A stretch of DNA of 64,000 nucleotides from Drouetiella hepatica Uher 2000/2452 (GTDB taxonomy: Bacteria; Cyanobacteriota; Cyanobacteriia; Elainellales; Elainellaceae), in contig JAHHHD010000020.1 in NCBI GenBank assembly GCA_019359505.1, positions 44,276 to 108,275 of the forward strand, written 5' to 3'. Numbering within the stretch: position 1 is the stretch's first letter; each line of letters begins with the position of its first letter. Both the position numbers and the translations under genes were made by a program. Under the pieces are notes generated by a model. That model ran no database searches, had not been told where the DNA came from, and was given only the letters and a program-made list of their open reading frames with translations. Positions 1 to 7,451 of this stretch are shown piece by piece.

Positions 1-565
1 GCGTCCAAGATGCGCCAGAGAATTTCACCCACTTCAGATGATCGGGCAGGTCTTCGCCTGTTTCGATATCCCGTACCTTCCACTCTCGCCAGTCCGAACC
101 CGAAGCCGACAGTCCGTAAGCCATCAGTCTGGCATCTTCGCTAATGGATAATCCGGCAAGCGCGATCGTCCCATCTGCTGAGAGCAGGTTGGGGTCAAGC
201 AAAACTCTTGGCTCGGCATCTAGACTGGGCAGCGTGTAGAGAACGCTCTGATTTTGCAAGCCGTCATTTTTGAAGTAAAAATAGCGATCGCCCCCGTTTT
301 GAGAATTGCCTTGCTTAAATGGCGTACCGAATTTCTCATAGTTCCAGAGCTGGGTGATCCGCTGCTTCAGGCGTTCTCGAATCGGGCTTTGCTCTAGGTA
401 GGCAAACGTCACCTGATTTTGAGCCTCAATCCAGGCTTGAGTTTCGCTAGATTGGGCATCTTCTAGCCAACGGTAAGGGTCAGCAACGGACGTACCGTGG
501 TAGTCGTCCACTTGGTCGAGCAAATGCGCTGCGGGATAGGAAAAGGAGGGGCGATCGGGAGACAT
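1..565 (-). CDS. Prolyl oligopeptidase (S9A family), N-terminal part, runs off the left edge
   Basis: The first 188 codons are present; the rest lies beyond the window. Read from the ATG at 565, the product begins MSPDRPSFSYPAA and soon contains DDYHGTSVADPYRWLED, the hallmark N-terminal segment of prolyl oligopeptidases (the 'DPYRWLE' region). It continues through WNYEKFGTP and RYFYFKNDGLQNQSVLY, as in that family. These residues start the beta-propeller that gates access to the active site. The Ser-Asp-His triad is in the missing C-terminal domain and cannot be checked. The family cleaves short proline-containing peptides, usually in the cytoplasm; no signal peptide is seen. Identification rests on strong motif similarity. 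Confidence 0.9.
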   Translation of the reverse strand, partial: MSPDRPSFSYPAAHLLDQVDDYHGTSVADPYRWLEDAQSSETQAWIEAQNQVTFAYLEQSPIRERLKQRITQLWNYEKFGTPFKQGNSQNGGDRYFYFKNDGLQNQSVLYTLPSLDAEPRVLLDPNLLSADGTIALAGLSISEDARLMAYGLSASGSDWREWKVRDIETGEDLPDHLKWVKFSGASWT

Positions 566-834
566 GGGCAACCTGTTAAGCAACATCTACCAATGTATAC
601 GCAGACGTAGGAGAAGAGGTTGCTCAATAGGCTAATTGGATGTGCGATCGCCATCTCTCCAGTCCCACAGCGCTGTGGGCTTGAGTCTACTTAGATTTCT
701 TGCAGGGTGCTCTTGAGGTGTGGTCAAGAGTGTCACTGAGTGATGGCTTGGTTGTGGAGCAGACGATGTTGTAGAGCAGACGATCGCATTGATATGACAA
801 TCAATCAATTGGTTATCTTAAAAAGGAGGAACAT

Positions 835-936
835 TTGATTAGCAAATCTTTGCACGTAGAATTAGAGATTTATCTCGCGTACCTCATATTGGAACATTTG
901 AGAGAACATCGCTATTGTCAAGGTTACCAGAAATGA
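835..936 (+). CDS. Possible 33-residue small protein behind a strong Shine-Dalgarno sequence
   Basis: This is the only coding candidate in the roughly 500-base gap 566-1060. A perfect AAGGAGGA stands at 823-830, four bases before a TTG. The frame runs 33 codons to TGA and reads roughly MISKSLHVELEIYLAYLILE at its start, a mildly amphipathic helix. No homology is recognised. Cyanobacteria do not depend on strong Shine-Dalgarno sites, so this one stands out, but the TTG start and short length make the call weak. Confidence 0.2.
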   Translation: MISKSLHVELEIYLAYLILEHLREHRYCQGYQK

Positions 937-1060
937 AATCACCACTATACTCATTTGTGGATACTGCCTAATTCATCTTTCTAGGATGGCTCAAGTTCAG
1001 ATTATTCAGGTGTGATTGCTGGAGCTACGGTCTGAACTCAGGTAAGGTAAATGAGCGTTT

Positions 1061-1615
1061 TTAGAATCTGCTCAACCGAATGTAACCATTGATATGCTCG
1101 TCAAAAGGTCGATAAAATATTCCCGTCTTGTTCCTAAAATTGCCTTCGGCTGTAGCGATTCCCTCTGGTTCAATACCCACCACAACCCCGATATGGTCTA
1201 GATCTACATTCTCAAGCAACCGATCGAACAGCACAATGTCACCCGGTGCTGGTTTGGCACTAACCCCGTTAGCTGCGTGATAAAACTGATTTTCGGGCAA
1301 GTTAGCCCAATCGTACCAAACACGCACAACTCCCAAGGTTGAACGGTGAGATTCTGTAGGTTTTACAGGAAATGAAAATCCTGCTTGGAGACAGCAGTAG
1401 TAAACAAATGCACAACACCAGTCGAATCCAATAGTTTTGTCAGAATATTTTGCCGTGCGATCGATTTTATTAAAAGCATCTCGAAATGTGCTGAGGTACT
1501 TCTCAATTTCCAACCCTGCTTTGTTCTCGTTTCCCCGCCGTTCTAGTTCTCCCTCTCGAAGCGCAACCTTAGCCAGTAAGACTCGCTTCTCTTCATACAG
1601 CAATTTCAATTGCAT
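1061..1615 (-). CDS. CHAP-domain amidase/peptidase-like protein
   Basis: The 184-residue product has the CHAP (NlpC/P60-like) signature. It shows FDWCCAFVYYC with candidate nucleophile Cys67, then PAPGDIVLFDR, then DLDHIGVVVG with candidate general base His141, then TAEGNF (Glu157/Asn159). Such proteins usually cut peptidoglycan cross-links or act as secreted amidases, but no signal peptide or wall-binding domain is visible. The only ATG (1615) lies inside the end of a palindromic repeat (1596-1699), so the first residues MQLKLLY are encoded by the repeat. The gene may have lost its original 5' end, perhaps a targeting segment. Function is inferred from motifs only. Confidence 0.75.
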   Translation of the reverse strand: MQLKLLYEEKRVLLAKVALREGELERRGNENKAGLEIEKYLSTFRDAFNKIDRTAKYSDKTIGFDWCCAFVYYCCLQAGFSFPVKPTESHRSTLGVVRVWYDWANLPENQFYHAANGVSAKPAPGDIVLFDRLLENVDLDHIGVVVGIEPEGIATAEGNFRNKTGIFYRPFDEHINGYIRLSRF

Positions 1616-1699
1616 AAACCACAGTTATTTTTGTAGAAGCCGCGCGGAGCGCGGCTTCTACAAAAATAACCCATACTTCGTTAAGCGCAAACCGCTGTA
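1596..1699. repeat. Palindromic MITE-like repeat, family C copy 1
   Basis: About 104 bp bounded by TACAGC and GCTGTA. The centre is a perfect hairpin with arms GTAGAAGCCGCGC and GCGCGGCTTCTAC, extended by TTATTTTT and AAAAATAA. Copies 2 and 3 lie at 32553-32657 and 33148-33252. The outer part supplies the start codon of the CHAP gene. Confidence 0.85.
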
Positions 1700-1818
1700 A
1701 CCTTGCGTCATTAGTGTCCGAGTGGCAGTTCCACGATATTGTTTGGCAAGTCTTTCAATAGAGTTGTTGGGAAACAAAAGCAGCTTTGGGACGAGGTTTT
1801 CCAATTTCCCTGGCCAAT

Positions 1819-2735
1819 TTATGCTGCATCCAGATACAAGTTCCACAAACTAGCCGCATTTAGCATTAAGCGATTATCGAAATCAGGCACACGATTACGG
1901 TATATATCCGTAACCGAACGATAACGCTTGATGCCCGCATGGGCATGTTCACACTTAACCCGTTGACGACTGAACTCGCGGTTCTCCTGCTTCTGTTGTT
2001 CGCTTAATTCCTTCCCCTTGGGTTTCTTGTGCGGCAAATGAACGTTATTAAACTCATTCTGTAATCCTTGAAATCCTAAATCTCCTTCTATGGCGACTTC
2101 ATCGGGAATGTTGCCAACTAAGTCTTCTTCGTCCAGTTGTCGTTTGTCATGAATTTTGCCCCCTCTCGCCTTCGTCAGGAGGATGACTCGCTTTTTCGCG
2201 TACTGCCTGTGATGTGCTTACGGGTATGCCGTTTCTTTTTGCCAGAGTAATGCTCCTTTTGTTTGTCGGAGTCTTTGGGGCGCTGCACTGGACGCTCCGT
2301 CCCATCGAAAATCACTTCTTTCACCTCTGGAAAGTGTTCTAGAAATTCCTCCATGCTCCGCACCTTGCGCTCTGGTAGTGCCTGTTTGACTCCTAAAGCC
2401 TGCTCAAAAACGGGGAGCAGACCATGAACCCAGTCCCATGCACAGGAACAGTCAAAGCCAAACAACACACTCATTAAGTCGAAGGTAGGATAGCATTTGC
2501 AGTACAACAAAATGTAAAACAACTTGTCGCAACGGGTTCGTAAGGTTGCTTTTCGCCCCCTCCAGGTGCCCGTTGACGTTCTACATCGGGTTTCATCTGA
2601 CTTTGCCGATACACTTCACTAAAACTGGGCAAGAGGTTCTCAAATGCTTTGCGATTGAGTCCTGTCATTGCCCGCAGCAGGCGGTCATCCCGGAGAATGC
2701 GTTCTAAGTTCAGCAGGGGTAGAGCATCATTGCAA
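1819..2735 (-). pseudogene. IS5-family transposase, broken by two frameshifts
   Basis: Three overlapping frames on the minus strand together give one IS5-family (DDE_Tnp_4-like) transposase. The N-terminal part holds ERILRDDRLLRAMTGLNRKAF. The middle holds KVRSMEEFLEHFPEV followed by VIFDGTERPVQRPKD (candidate first catalytic Asp). The last part holds KARGGKIHDKRQLDEEDLV, then NREFSRQRVKCEHAHAGIKR (candidate catalytic Glu) and ends LWNLYLDAA. Frame changes occur near a C5 run (G5 on the coding strand) at 2556-2560 and near 2195-2205 at a run of T (A on the coding strand). The first site could be a programmed -1 shift, as in some IS5 groups, but the second indicates decay. Terminal inverted repeats could not be fixed. 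Confidence 0.8.
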
Positions 2736-2759
2736 CTGCCGACTATTATCCCTTATTTC

Positions 2760-3662
2760 CCAACAGGTGTACTGCGTGCTTACGCTCAAAATGATGTTGC
2801 CGCTAAGGTTGCTCATAACAAACCAGCTATCTGTTTTATCGGGTTCATCGGTGCTGCCTTTGGTAATTTGGTAGTAGCGCACAGCCCGATGAGTGCCAAA
2901 GATGATCTCGCGGATGTAGCGCCGTTGAGTCAGGTGTTCAGCCAGCGGTTGGTCATAAGCTTGCCAACGGTTGGAGCGGACTCGCTGTCCGTTAGGCATG
3001 AGCACCCCATGGTTGGAGCGAATCGCCACGATGTACGGTAGTTTGAGTTGGTGGAGAACCTCTATGAAACTGCCGCTTTCGCCATACAAGCTGTCGGCTA
3101 ACACCCGCTCAATCACAAAGCCCATCGCTTGAATTGCTCGAATCATCTCAACGGCGATCTGAGGTTTCGATTGGTACTCATCTCCTGCTTTCAATCGGGA
3201 CTTGGGTTTGTAGATCTTGAACATTAAGGGATAGGTGATGCCCTCCACCACAGCATAGGCATTGACGCTGACGACTCCATTGGCGGTTTTACCGAGATTG
3301 CCAATGTACTGTTTTGCCACATAGTCGGTCGCTTCCCCCTTCTTCACGTCTCCGGTTTCATCCAGGCACAAACTAATCGCTCGAACCCCAATCTGCACTT
3401 GAATCAGGTGCAAGCGAATCGCTCTGAGTTGTTTGACATCCCACATTGCGTCGCGCAAAAAGTGATGGAGACTCTGCCCGTCTTTGAGTCCAGTCAGTTT
3501 GGCGATCTCCGGCAGCGTTTTGCGCGGCAGGGGACTGATAATGCCGACATGCAGCCATTTGAAACACTCATACAGGCGCACATCTTCAAACACCGATCGA
3601 TACAGCAGACAATAATCGTCCATGTAACCAACTGTGGCGATCGACGGGCGTAACGCGATCAT
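2760..3662 (-). pseudogene. IS701-like transposase, truncated at its C-terminus
   Basis: The frame from ATG 3662 reads like an IS701-type (DDE_5) transposase. It has a YRSVFEDVRLYECFKWLHVG start, then AISLCLDETGDVKKGEATDY (candidate first catalytic Asp, with the DET motif), and RVLADSLYGESGSF (candidate second Asp). Family members run to about 380-420 residues. Here recognisable sequence stops after SWFVMSNLSG near 2800, before the GLRTWIEYGFKQ-type catalytic Glu block, and the frame then runs about 20 unrelated codons. The IS5-like remnant starts within some tens of bases, so its insertion or an associated deletion probably removed the 3' end. The protein cannot be active. Confidence 0.8.
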
Positions 3663-4105
3663 TTTCTCAAGGTAAACTCTACTCCCTTCCGTCTACTTTA
3701 CTTTCCCAAAGGTAACAAAAGAGGAAATATAGGAATCAAATTTGATTTCTGAAAAGTTTCTGGAACCGGATCTCTGTATGGCTCAGGCTTCAGACTCAGC
3801 ATACCTAGAAGAGATCAAACCGGATTGCTATGGTGTCTTTCTATTTGGATGCACATTTTGCGCTCTAGATTGCAATTCGCGATCTCAACATGCTAGATGA
3901 CAACCCGCCAAGAGCATCGCCGTCACCCGTTATCTGCATTATCAGTTAATAAGAGCGATCGCACTGCCCTACTGCCAGGGCTAGAGCTTCTGAAAAGGCA
4001 GGTATTCATCCACTGGCGGCTATGACTTTTCTGGAGATTGCTTCTGGGGTTGACCTTAGAATGTCAAGATGGAGAGGTTAGAGCGCCACTCATCAGAACT
4101 TGACT
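3663..4105. other. Gap with no recognised gene
   Basis: The 443 bases between the transposase remnant and the Tab2-like gene hold no convincing reading frame, RNA or repeat. The right part presumably carries the Tab2 promoter, but no clear -35/-10 pair was identified. Confidence 0.5.
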
Positions 4106-4969
4106 ATGACAACGATTTGGGAGTTAGATTTTTACTCACGCCCTGTATTGGACGACAACCAGAAAAAGCTTTGGGAAGTGCTGATCTGCGAGAGTCCGGC
4201 AGACGTAAAAACGCGATCGACCGATCTGTTTCGCTACTCCCAGTTTTTCCGCAACACCGAGGTAAATTCTGTTTCGCTGCGATCGGCATTGAAAACCGCT
4301 CTGGAACAGGCTCCTAAGCCACCGGATAAAGTTCGCTTCTTTCGTCGGCAGATGAATAATATGATCACCAAAGCCTGTGAAGATGCAGGCATTCCGGCAG
4401 CCTCCAGTCGGCGGACTCTGGCACTGAACCAGTGGATTGAGGAGCGATCGCAAACCTACTACCCCACCTTGCCCAATTATCAGCCAGGAAGCAATATTTC
4501 TGTCACGATGCCCGCCATGCCCGCTAAGGCTTTGCCGGATGCCCTGATTGGCGAGAAGTGGACATTTGTCACCTTAGAAGCCAGCGCCTTCGACGAAATG
4601 ACTGATTGGGAGATCGGCTTTAGCGAATCTTTTCCGCCTGCCATGTTTGGAGTCAGCCCCGACACTCCGATTCCAGGCGTGATTATCTACTCTTCGCGAT
4701 CGCTGCCCCTAGCCGCCTGGATGTCAGGTCTGGAGCTTGCCTGTGTGCGATACAGCAGCGAATCGCCGACTCAGCTGGTTCTAGAAACAGGCGCAAACGA
4801 AGGCTGGATTTTGGCAAATTTGCCTACCTCGCCGCTGCAATCCGAAGCCCAAAGTTTTGAAATGACCAAGCAGAAAGCCAACCGAATTCACTTCGTGGCG
4901 GTGCAGTCCGATGCCAACTCGGAAGCTTTTGCCGGATTTTGGATGATGCAGGAATTGAACCTAGCCTAA
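4106..4969 (+). CDS. Tab2/Atab2-like RNA-binding protein (DUF1092)
   Basis: The 287-residue product starts MTTIWELDFYSRPVLDDNQK and contains WEVLICESP, the N-terminal signature of the Tab2/Atab2 family. A conserved middle (FFRRQMNNMITKACEDAGI, then SRRTLALNQWIEERS) and C-terminal half follow. In algae and plants, Tab2/Atab2 binds RNA and is needed to translate photosystem mRNAs such as psaB; the cyanobacterial role is less defined. The ATG at 4106 is preferred over an in-frame TTG two codons earlier because family members begin with M-T-x-I-W-E. It stands alone, followed by a hairpin at 5023-5056. Family assignment is firm; function here is inferred. Confidence 0.88.
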   Translation: MTTIWELDFYSRPVLDDNQKKLWEVLICESPADVKTRSTDLFRYSQFFRNTEVNSVSLRSALKTALEQAPKPPDKVRFFRRQMNNMITKACEDAGIPAASSRRTLALNQWIEERSQTYYPTLPNYQPGSNISVTMPAMPAKALPDALIGEKWTFVTLEASAFDEMTDWEIGFSESFPPAMFGVSPDTPIPGVIIYSSRSLPLAAWMSGLELACVRYSSESPTQLVLETGANEGWILANLPTSPLQSEAQSFEMTKQKANRIHFVAVQSDANSEAFAGFWMMQELNLA

Positions 4970-5022
4970 TGTCCCCTGATCCCAGAAGATAATTAGAGGG
5001 CATTGCTTAATCTGGGGATAAA

Positions 5023-5056
5023 TTTTGGAAAGAGGCACTTAGCGCCTCTTTCCAAA
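5023..5056 (+). terminator. Hairpin after the Tab2-like gene
   Basis: Arms TTTTGGAAAGAGGC and GCCTCTTTCCAAAA form a stem with a short loop and A/T runs on both sides, so it could terminate in either direction. It resembles other palindromes in the window (6531-6580, 35419-35459) in having A/T outer ends and a purine-rich stem. Confidence 0.65.
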
Positions 5057-5164
5057 AAAATTATTCCTGAAATCAGCAACGTCAATTAGAGAACTTGCTG
5101 GGCTGTGCCTTCTTCAAAGCTGCATCACAGACATAGCCTTCTCAGCCCCATCGATAGATCTCGT

Positions 5165-6502
5165 ATGAGTTTTGATAGCCCGATCGACCCTTTGCTGACC
5201 TCTGTTCTGCCCGATGAAAGATCAGCAGAACAATTGCTAGAACTAGCGCTGCGATCGGGTGCCGAAGCTGCCGAAGTCTTTCAGTCTAGTTCGCTGTCTC
5301 GCCCCGTTTTTTTTGAAACCAATCGGCTGAAGCAGTTGGAAAGCTCACAGGCTGAGGGAATTGCGCTGCGGCTGTGGCGAGATGGACGACCCGGATTAGC
5401 CGTTGCCTATGGGACAGTAGAGCCGCAGGCGTTGGTAGATCGGGCGATCGCCATTAGTCAGCTCAACGAACCCGAAGCTCTAGAACTCACCCCTGCTGCC
5501 AGAACCCACTATCCCGATTTGGGAACGGCGGTCGCAGTCGATCAGCTTGTGGCATGGGGGCGAGAAGCGATCGCGCTGGTTCGTCAAGCCTATCCTGAGG
5601 TGCTGTGTAATGCGGAGTGGGAGTGCGATGCAGAAGCGACGCGGCTCATTAATTCCCTAGGGCTAGACTGCGGCTACACCGATACGACCCTAAGCTGCTA
5701 CCTATCGGCAGAGTGGGTGCGCGGCGACGACTTTCTTTGTATTGCAGATGGGCAGACAAGGCGCACTCACCTCGACCCGATCGCCCTAGCGCAAGAGATT
5801 ATTCAGCACCTCAACTGGGCACAGAAAAATGTTGCCCCCCCCAAGGGTCGCGTCCCTATTTTGTTTACCTCTAAAGCAGCCGATATGCTGTGGAGTACCG
5901 TCCAGGCGGCGCTGAACGGCAAGCAGGTGATTGAGCGAGCTTCGCCCTGGAGCGATCGTCTGGGAGAACCCGTCACCTCACCAATCGTTACCCTGTCACA
6001 GCAACCCGATTCAGGTCCTTTTAGCTGTCCCTTTGATGATGAAGGGACCCCGACTCAGCCCATTACCTTCATTAAAGACGGCGTGCTGCAATTGTTTTAT
6101 ACAGACCGGACGATCGGCAGGGCTTTGGGCAGCGGCACTACGGGCAACGGCTTTCGTCCTGGCTTGGGCAGCTACCCGACGCCGGGACTGTTCAATCTCG
6201 TCATTCAGCCGGGAGTGAAGCCCTTTTCAGAGATGATTGCGACTCTGGGACGCGGCATCATTATCGACCAGATGCTGGGCGGCGGCGCAGGGATTTCAGG
6301 CGATTTCTCGGTGAACGTAGAGCTGGGCTACCGGGTTGAAAAGGGCGCAATTGTGGGACGCGTCAAAGACACAATGGTATCTGGCAACGTCTATCAGGCT
6401 CTAAAGCACCTCACCGAGCTGGGCGACGATGCCGACTGGAATGGCTCTTGCTATACTCCTTCGGCGATCGTCGAAGGCTTATCCACGACAGGACGCAGCT
6501 AA
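5165..6502 (+). CDS. TldD/PmbA family metalloprotease-like protein (PmbA/TldE side)
   Basis: The 445-residue product begins MSFDSPIDPLLT. It shows the family's N-terminal region (AEAAEVFQSSSLSRPVFFET, then RLKQLESSQAEGIALRLWRD) and C-terminal beta-rich half with PFDDEGTPTQPITFIKDG and the Gly-rich MLGGGAGISGDFSVNVE. In Escherichia coli TldD and PmbA (TldE) form a complex that degrades unfolded peptides and matures microcins. The zinc-binding HExxxH of TldD is not seen here, which fits the PmbA-type partner. A TldD gene is not next to it. An upstream in-frame ATG (5105) would add 20 unrelated residues, so 5165 is preferred. Confidence 0.88.
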   Translation: MSFDSPIDPLLTSVLPDERSAEQLLELALRSGAEAAEVFQSSSLSRPVFFETNRLKQLESSQAEGIALRLWRDGRPGLAVAYGTVEPQALVDRAIAISQLNEPEALELTPAARTHYPDLGTAVAVDQLVAWGREAIALVRQAYPEVLCNAEWECDAEATRLINSLGLDCGYTDTTLSCYLSAEWVRGDDFLCIADGQTRRTHLDPIALAQEIIQHLNWAQKNVAPPKGRVPILFTSKAADMLWSTVQAALNGKQVIERASPWSDRLGEPVTSPIVTLSQQPDSGPFSCPFDDEGTPTQPITFIKDGVLQLFYTDRTIGRALGSGTTGNGFRPGLGSYPTPGLFNLVIQPGVKPFSEMIATLGRGIIIDQMLGGGAGISGDFSVNVELGYRVEKGAIVGRVKDTMVSGNVYQALKHLTELGDDADWNGSCYTPSAIVEGLSTTGRS

Positions 6503-6530
6503 AGGACACCCAGGTGTGTTTTGAATGTGG

Positions 6531-6580
6531 TGTTGATTTTTTTGAAAGGGGCGCTTCGTGACCCTTTCAAAAAATCAACA
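6531..6580. terminator. Bidirectional hairpin between convergent genes
   Basis: Arms TTGATTTTTTTGAAAGGG and CCCTTTCAAAAAATCAA around an 11-base loop lie between the PmbA-like gene (plus) and the pterin dehydratase gene (minus). They could end transcription from both sides. Confidence 0.7.
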
Positions 6581-6608
6581 GGCCTAGAGCATTACTGGAC
6601 ACCCAAAG

Positions 6609-7061
6609 CTACTTTGCCAGCTCGTCCATTTTTTTCGCCAGAGTCACATCTAGAGCAGAAATGCCGTTGGCGTCATGGGTCGTGAGGTCAACGGTGACGC
6701 GGTTGTAGACATTGAACCACTCAGGGTGATGATTCATTGACTCGGCAACCAGTGCGGCGCTCGACATAAAGCCAAAAGCCTCTACAAAAGACTTGAACTG
6801 AAACTGGCGGTGTAGCTTCTCATTTTGCAGCGTCCAGCCTTCGAGCTGGCTGAGGGCGGCAGTGAGTTCAGAGGCAGAGAGCTTGGTTGGGGCAGCCATA
6901 GGAGATATTTGGGAAATTAGGTTGGAGGGCATCGGGTCGGGAGTGCTGAAACTCGGCTGGCTGAGGGTTAATCCCCAAATCACTAGACCTGATGCTAGGG
7001 TAACAGCGATCGCCCTAGACAGGCTTTGCTTAAATCGAAACAAAAGTTTTCTCAATAACAC
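6609..7061 (-). CDS. 4a-hydroxytetrahydrobiopterin dehydratase (PCD/DCoH) with N-terminal membrane/signal segment
   Basis: Residues 56-150 form a normal-sized pterin-4a-carbinolamine dehydratase. They include LEGWTLQNEKLHRQFQFKSF, SMNHHPEWFNVYNRV with the active-site His111-His112-Pro-Glu-Trp, and DLTTHDANGISALD with His129. These enzymes regenerate quinonoid dihydropterin from the 4a-carbinolamine. Residues 1-16 are basic and 17-36 form a hydrophobic segment (AVTLASGLVIWGLTLS), so this copy looks exported or membrane-anchored. An internal ATG at Met55 would give the classic cytosolic size, so the longer start is the main doubt. It is convergent with the PmbA-like gene. Enzyme identity is firm; location is inferred. 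Confidence 0.88.
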   Translation of the reverse strand: MLLRKLLFRFKQSLSRAIAVTLASGLVIWGLTLSQPSFSTPDPMPSNLISQISPMAAPTKLSASELTAALSQLEGWTLQNEKLHRQFQFKSFVEAFGFMSSAALVAESMNHHPEWFNVYNRVTVDLTTHDANGISALDVTLAKKMDELAK

Positions 7062-7201
7062 TCAGGTAAACCTCTTTCAAATTAAAGTTTTTAGACTGGG
7101 TTCGTCGGATACTCCGCTCCTACCGACTTTAGCTAAACCTAACTCGTGGGGTAGCTGCTTAAATAAGGATCGCGGTTAGAGGTCACTGTTAGAGGTCACA
7201 G

Positions 7202-7402
7202 TTAGAGATCACGGTTAGATGGGGAACAGGTTTCCTGAGCAACCCAAGTCCAGGTTTGCCAATTCAGAACATAGCATCCTGACCCCGAAGGCAGCCAACG
7301 AGAAAGCGCCACACAGCCGCCGATCGTTCCTAACCCAATTAATAGCAAAACTACAGGGTAAGAACGTTTGTGCGGTTGATTAGGTGGGGAGTCATTTGCC
7401 AA
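7202..7402 (-). CDS. Small single-pass membrane protein, unknown
   Basis: The 66-residue product has a polar start (MANDSPPNQPHKRSY), one hydrophobic helix (PVVLLLIGLGTIGGCVALS) and a tail with two Cys (GCYVLNWQTW... ETCSPSN). It lies 49 bases after the NagZ-like gene on the same strand and may be co-transcribed with it. No family is recognised. The Met-Ala start, membrane helix and tight spacing support a real gene. Confidence 0.6.
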   Translation of the reverse strand: MANDSPPNQPHKRSYPVVLLLIGLGTIGGCVALSRWLPSGSGCYVLNWQTWTWVAQETCSPSNRDL

Positions 7403-7451
7403 GCTTGTCCTCAGTTTGTCAGCCGTCTGTCAACTAGCTTAATCAATAGGC

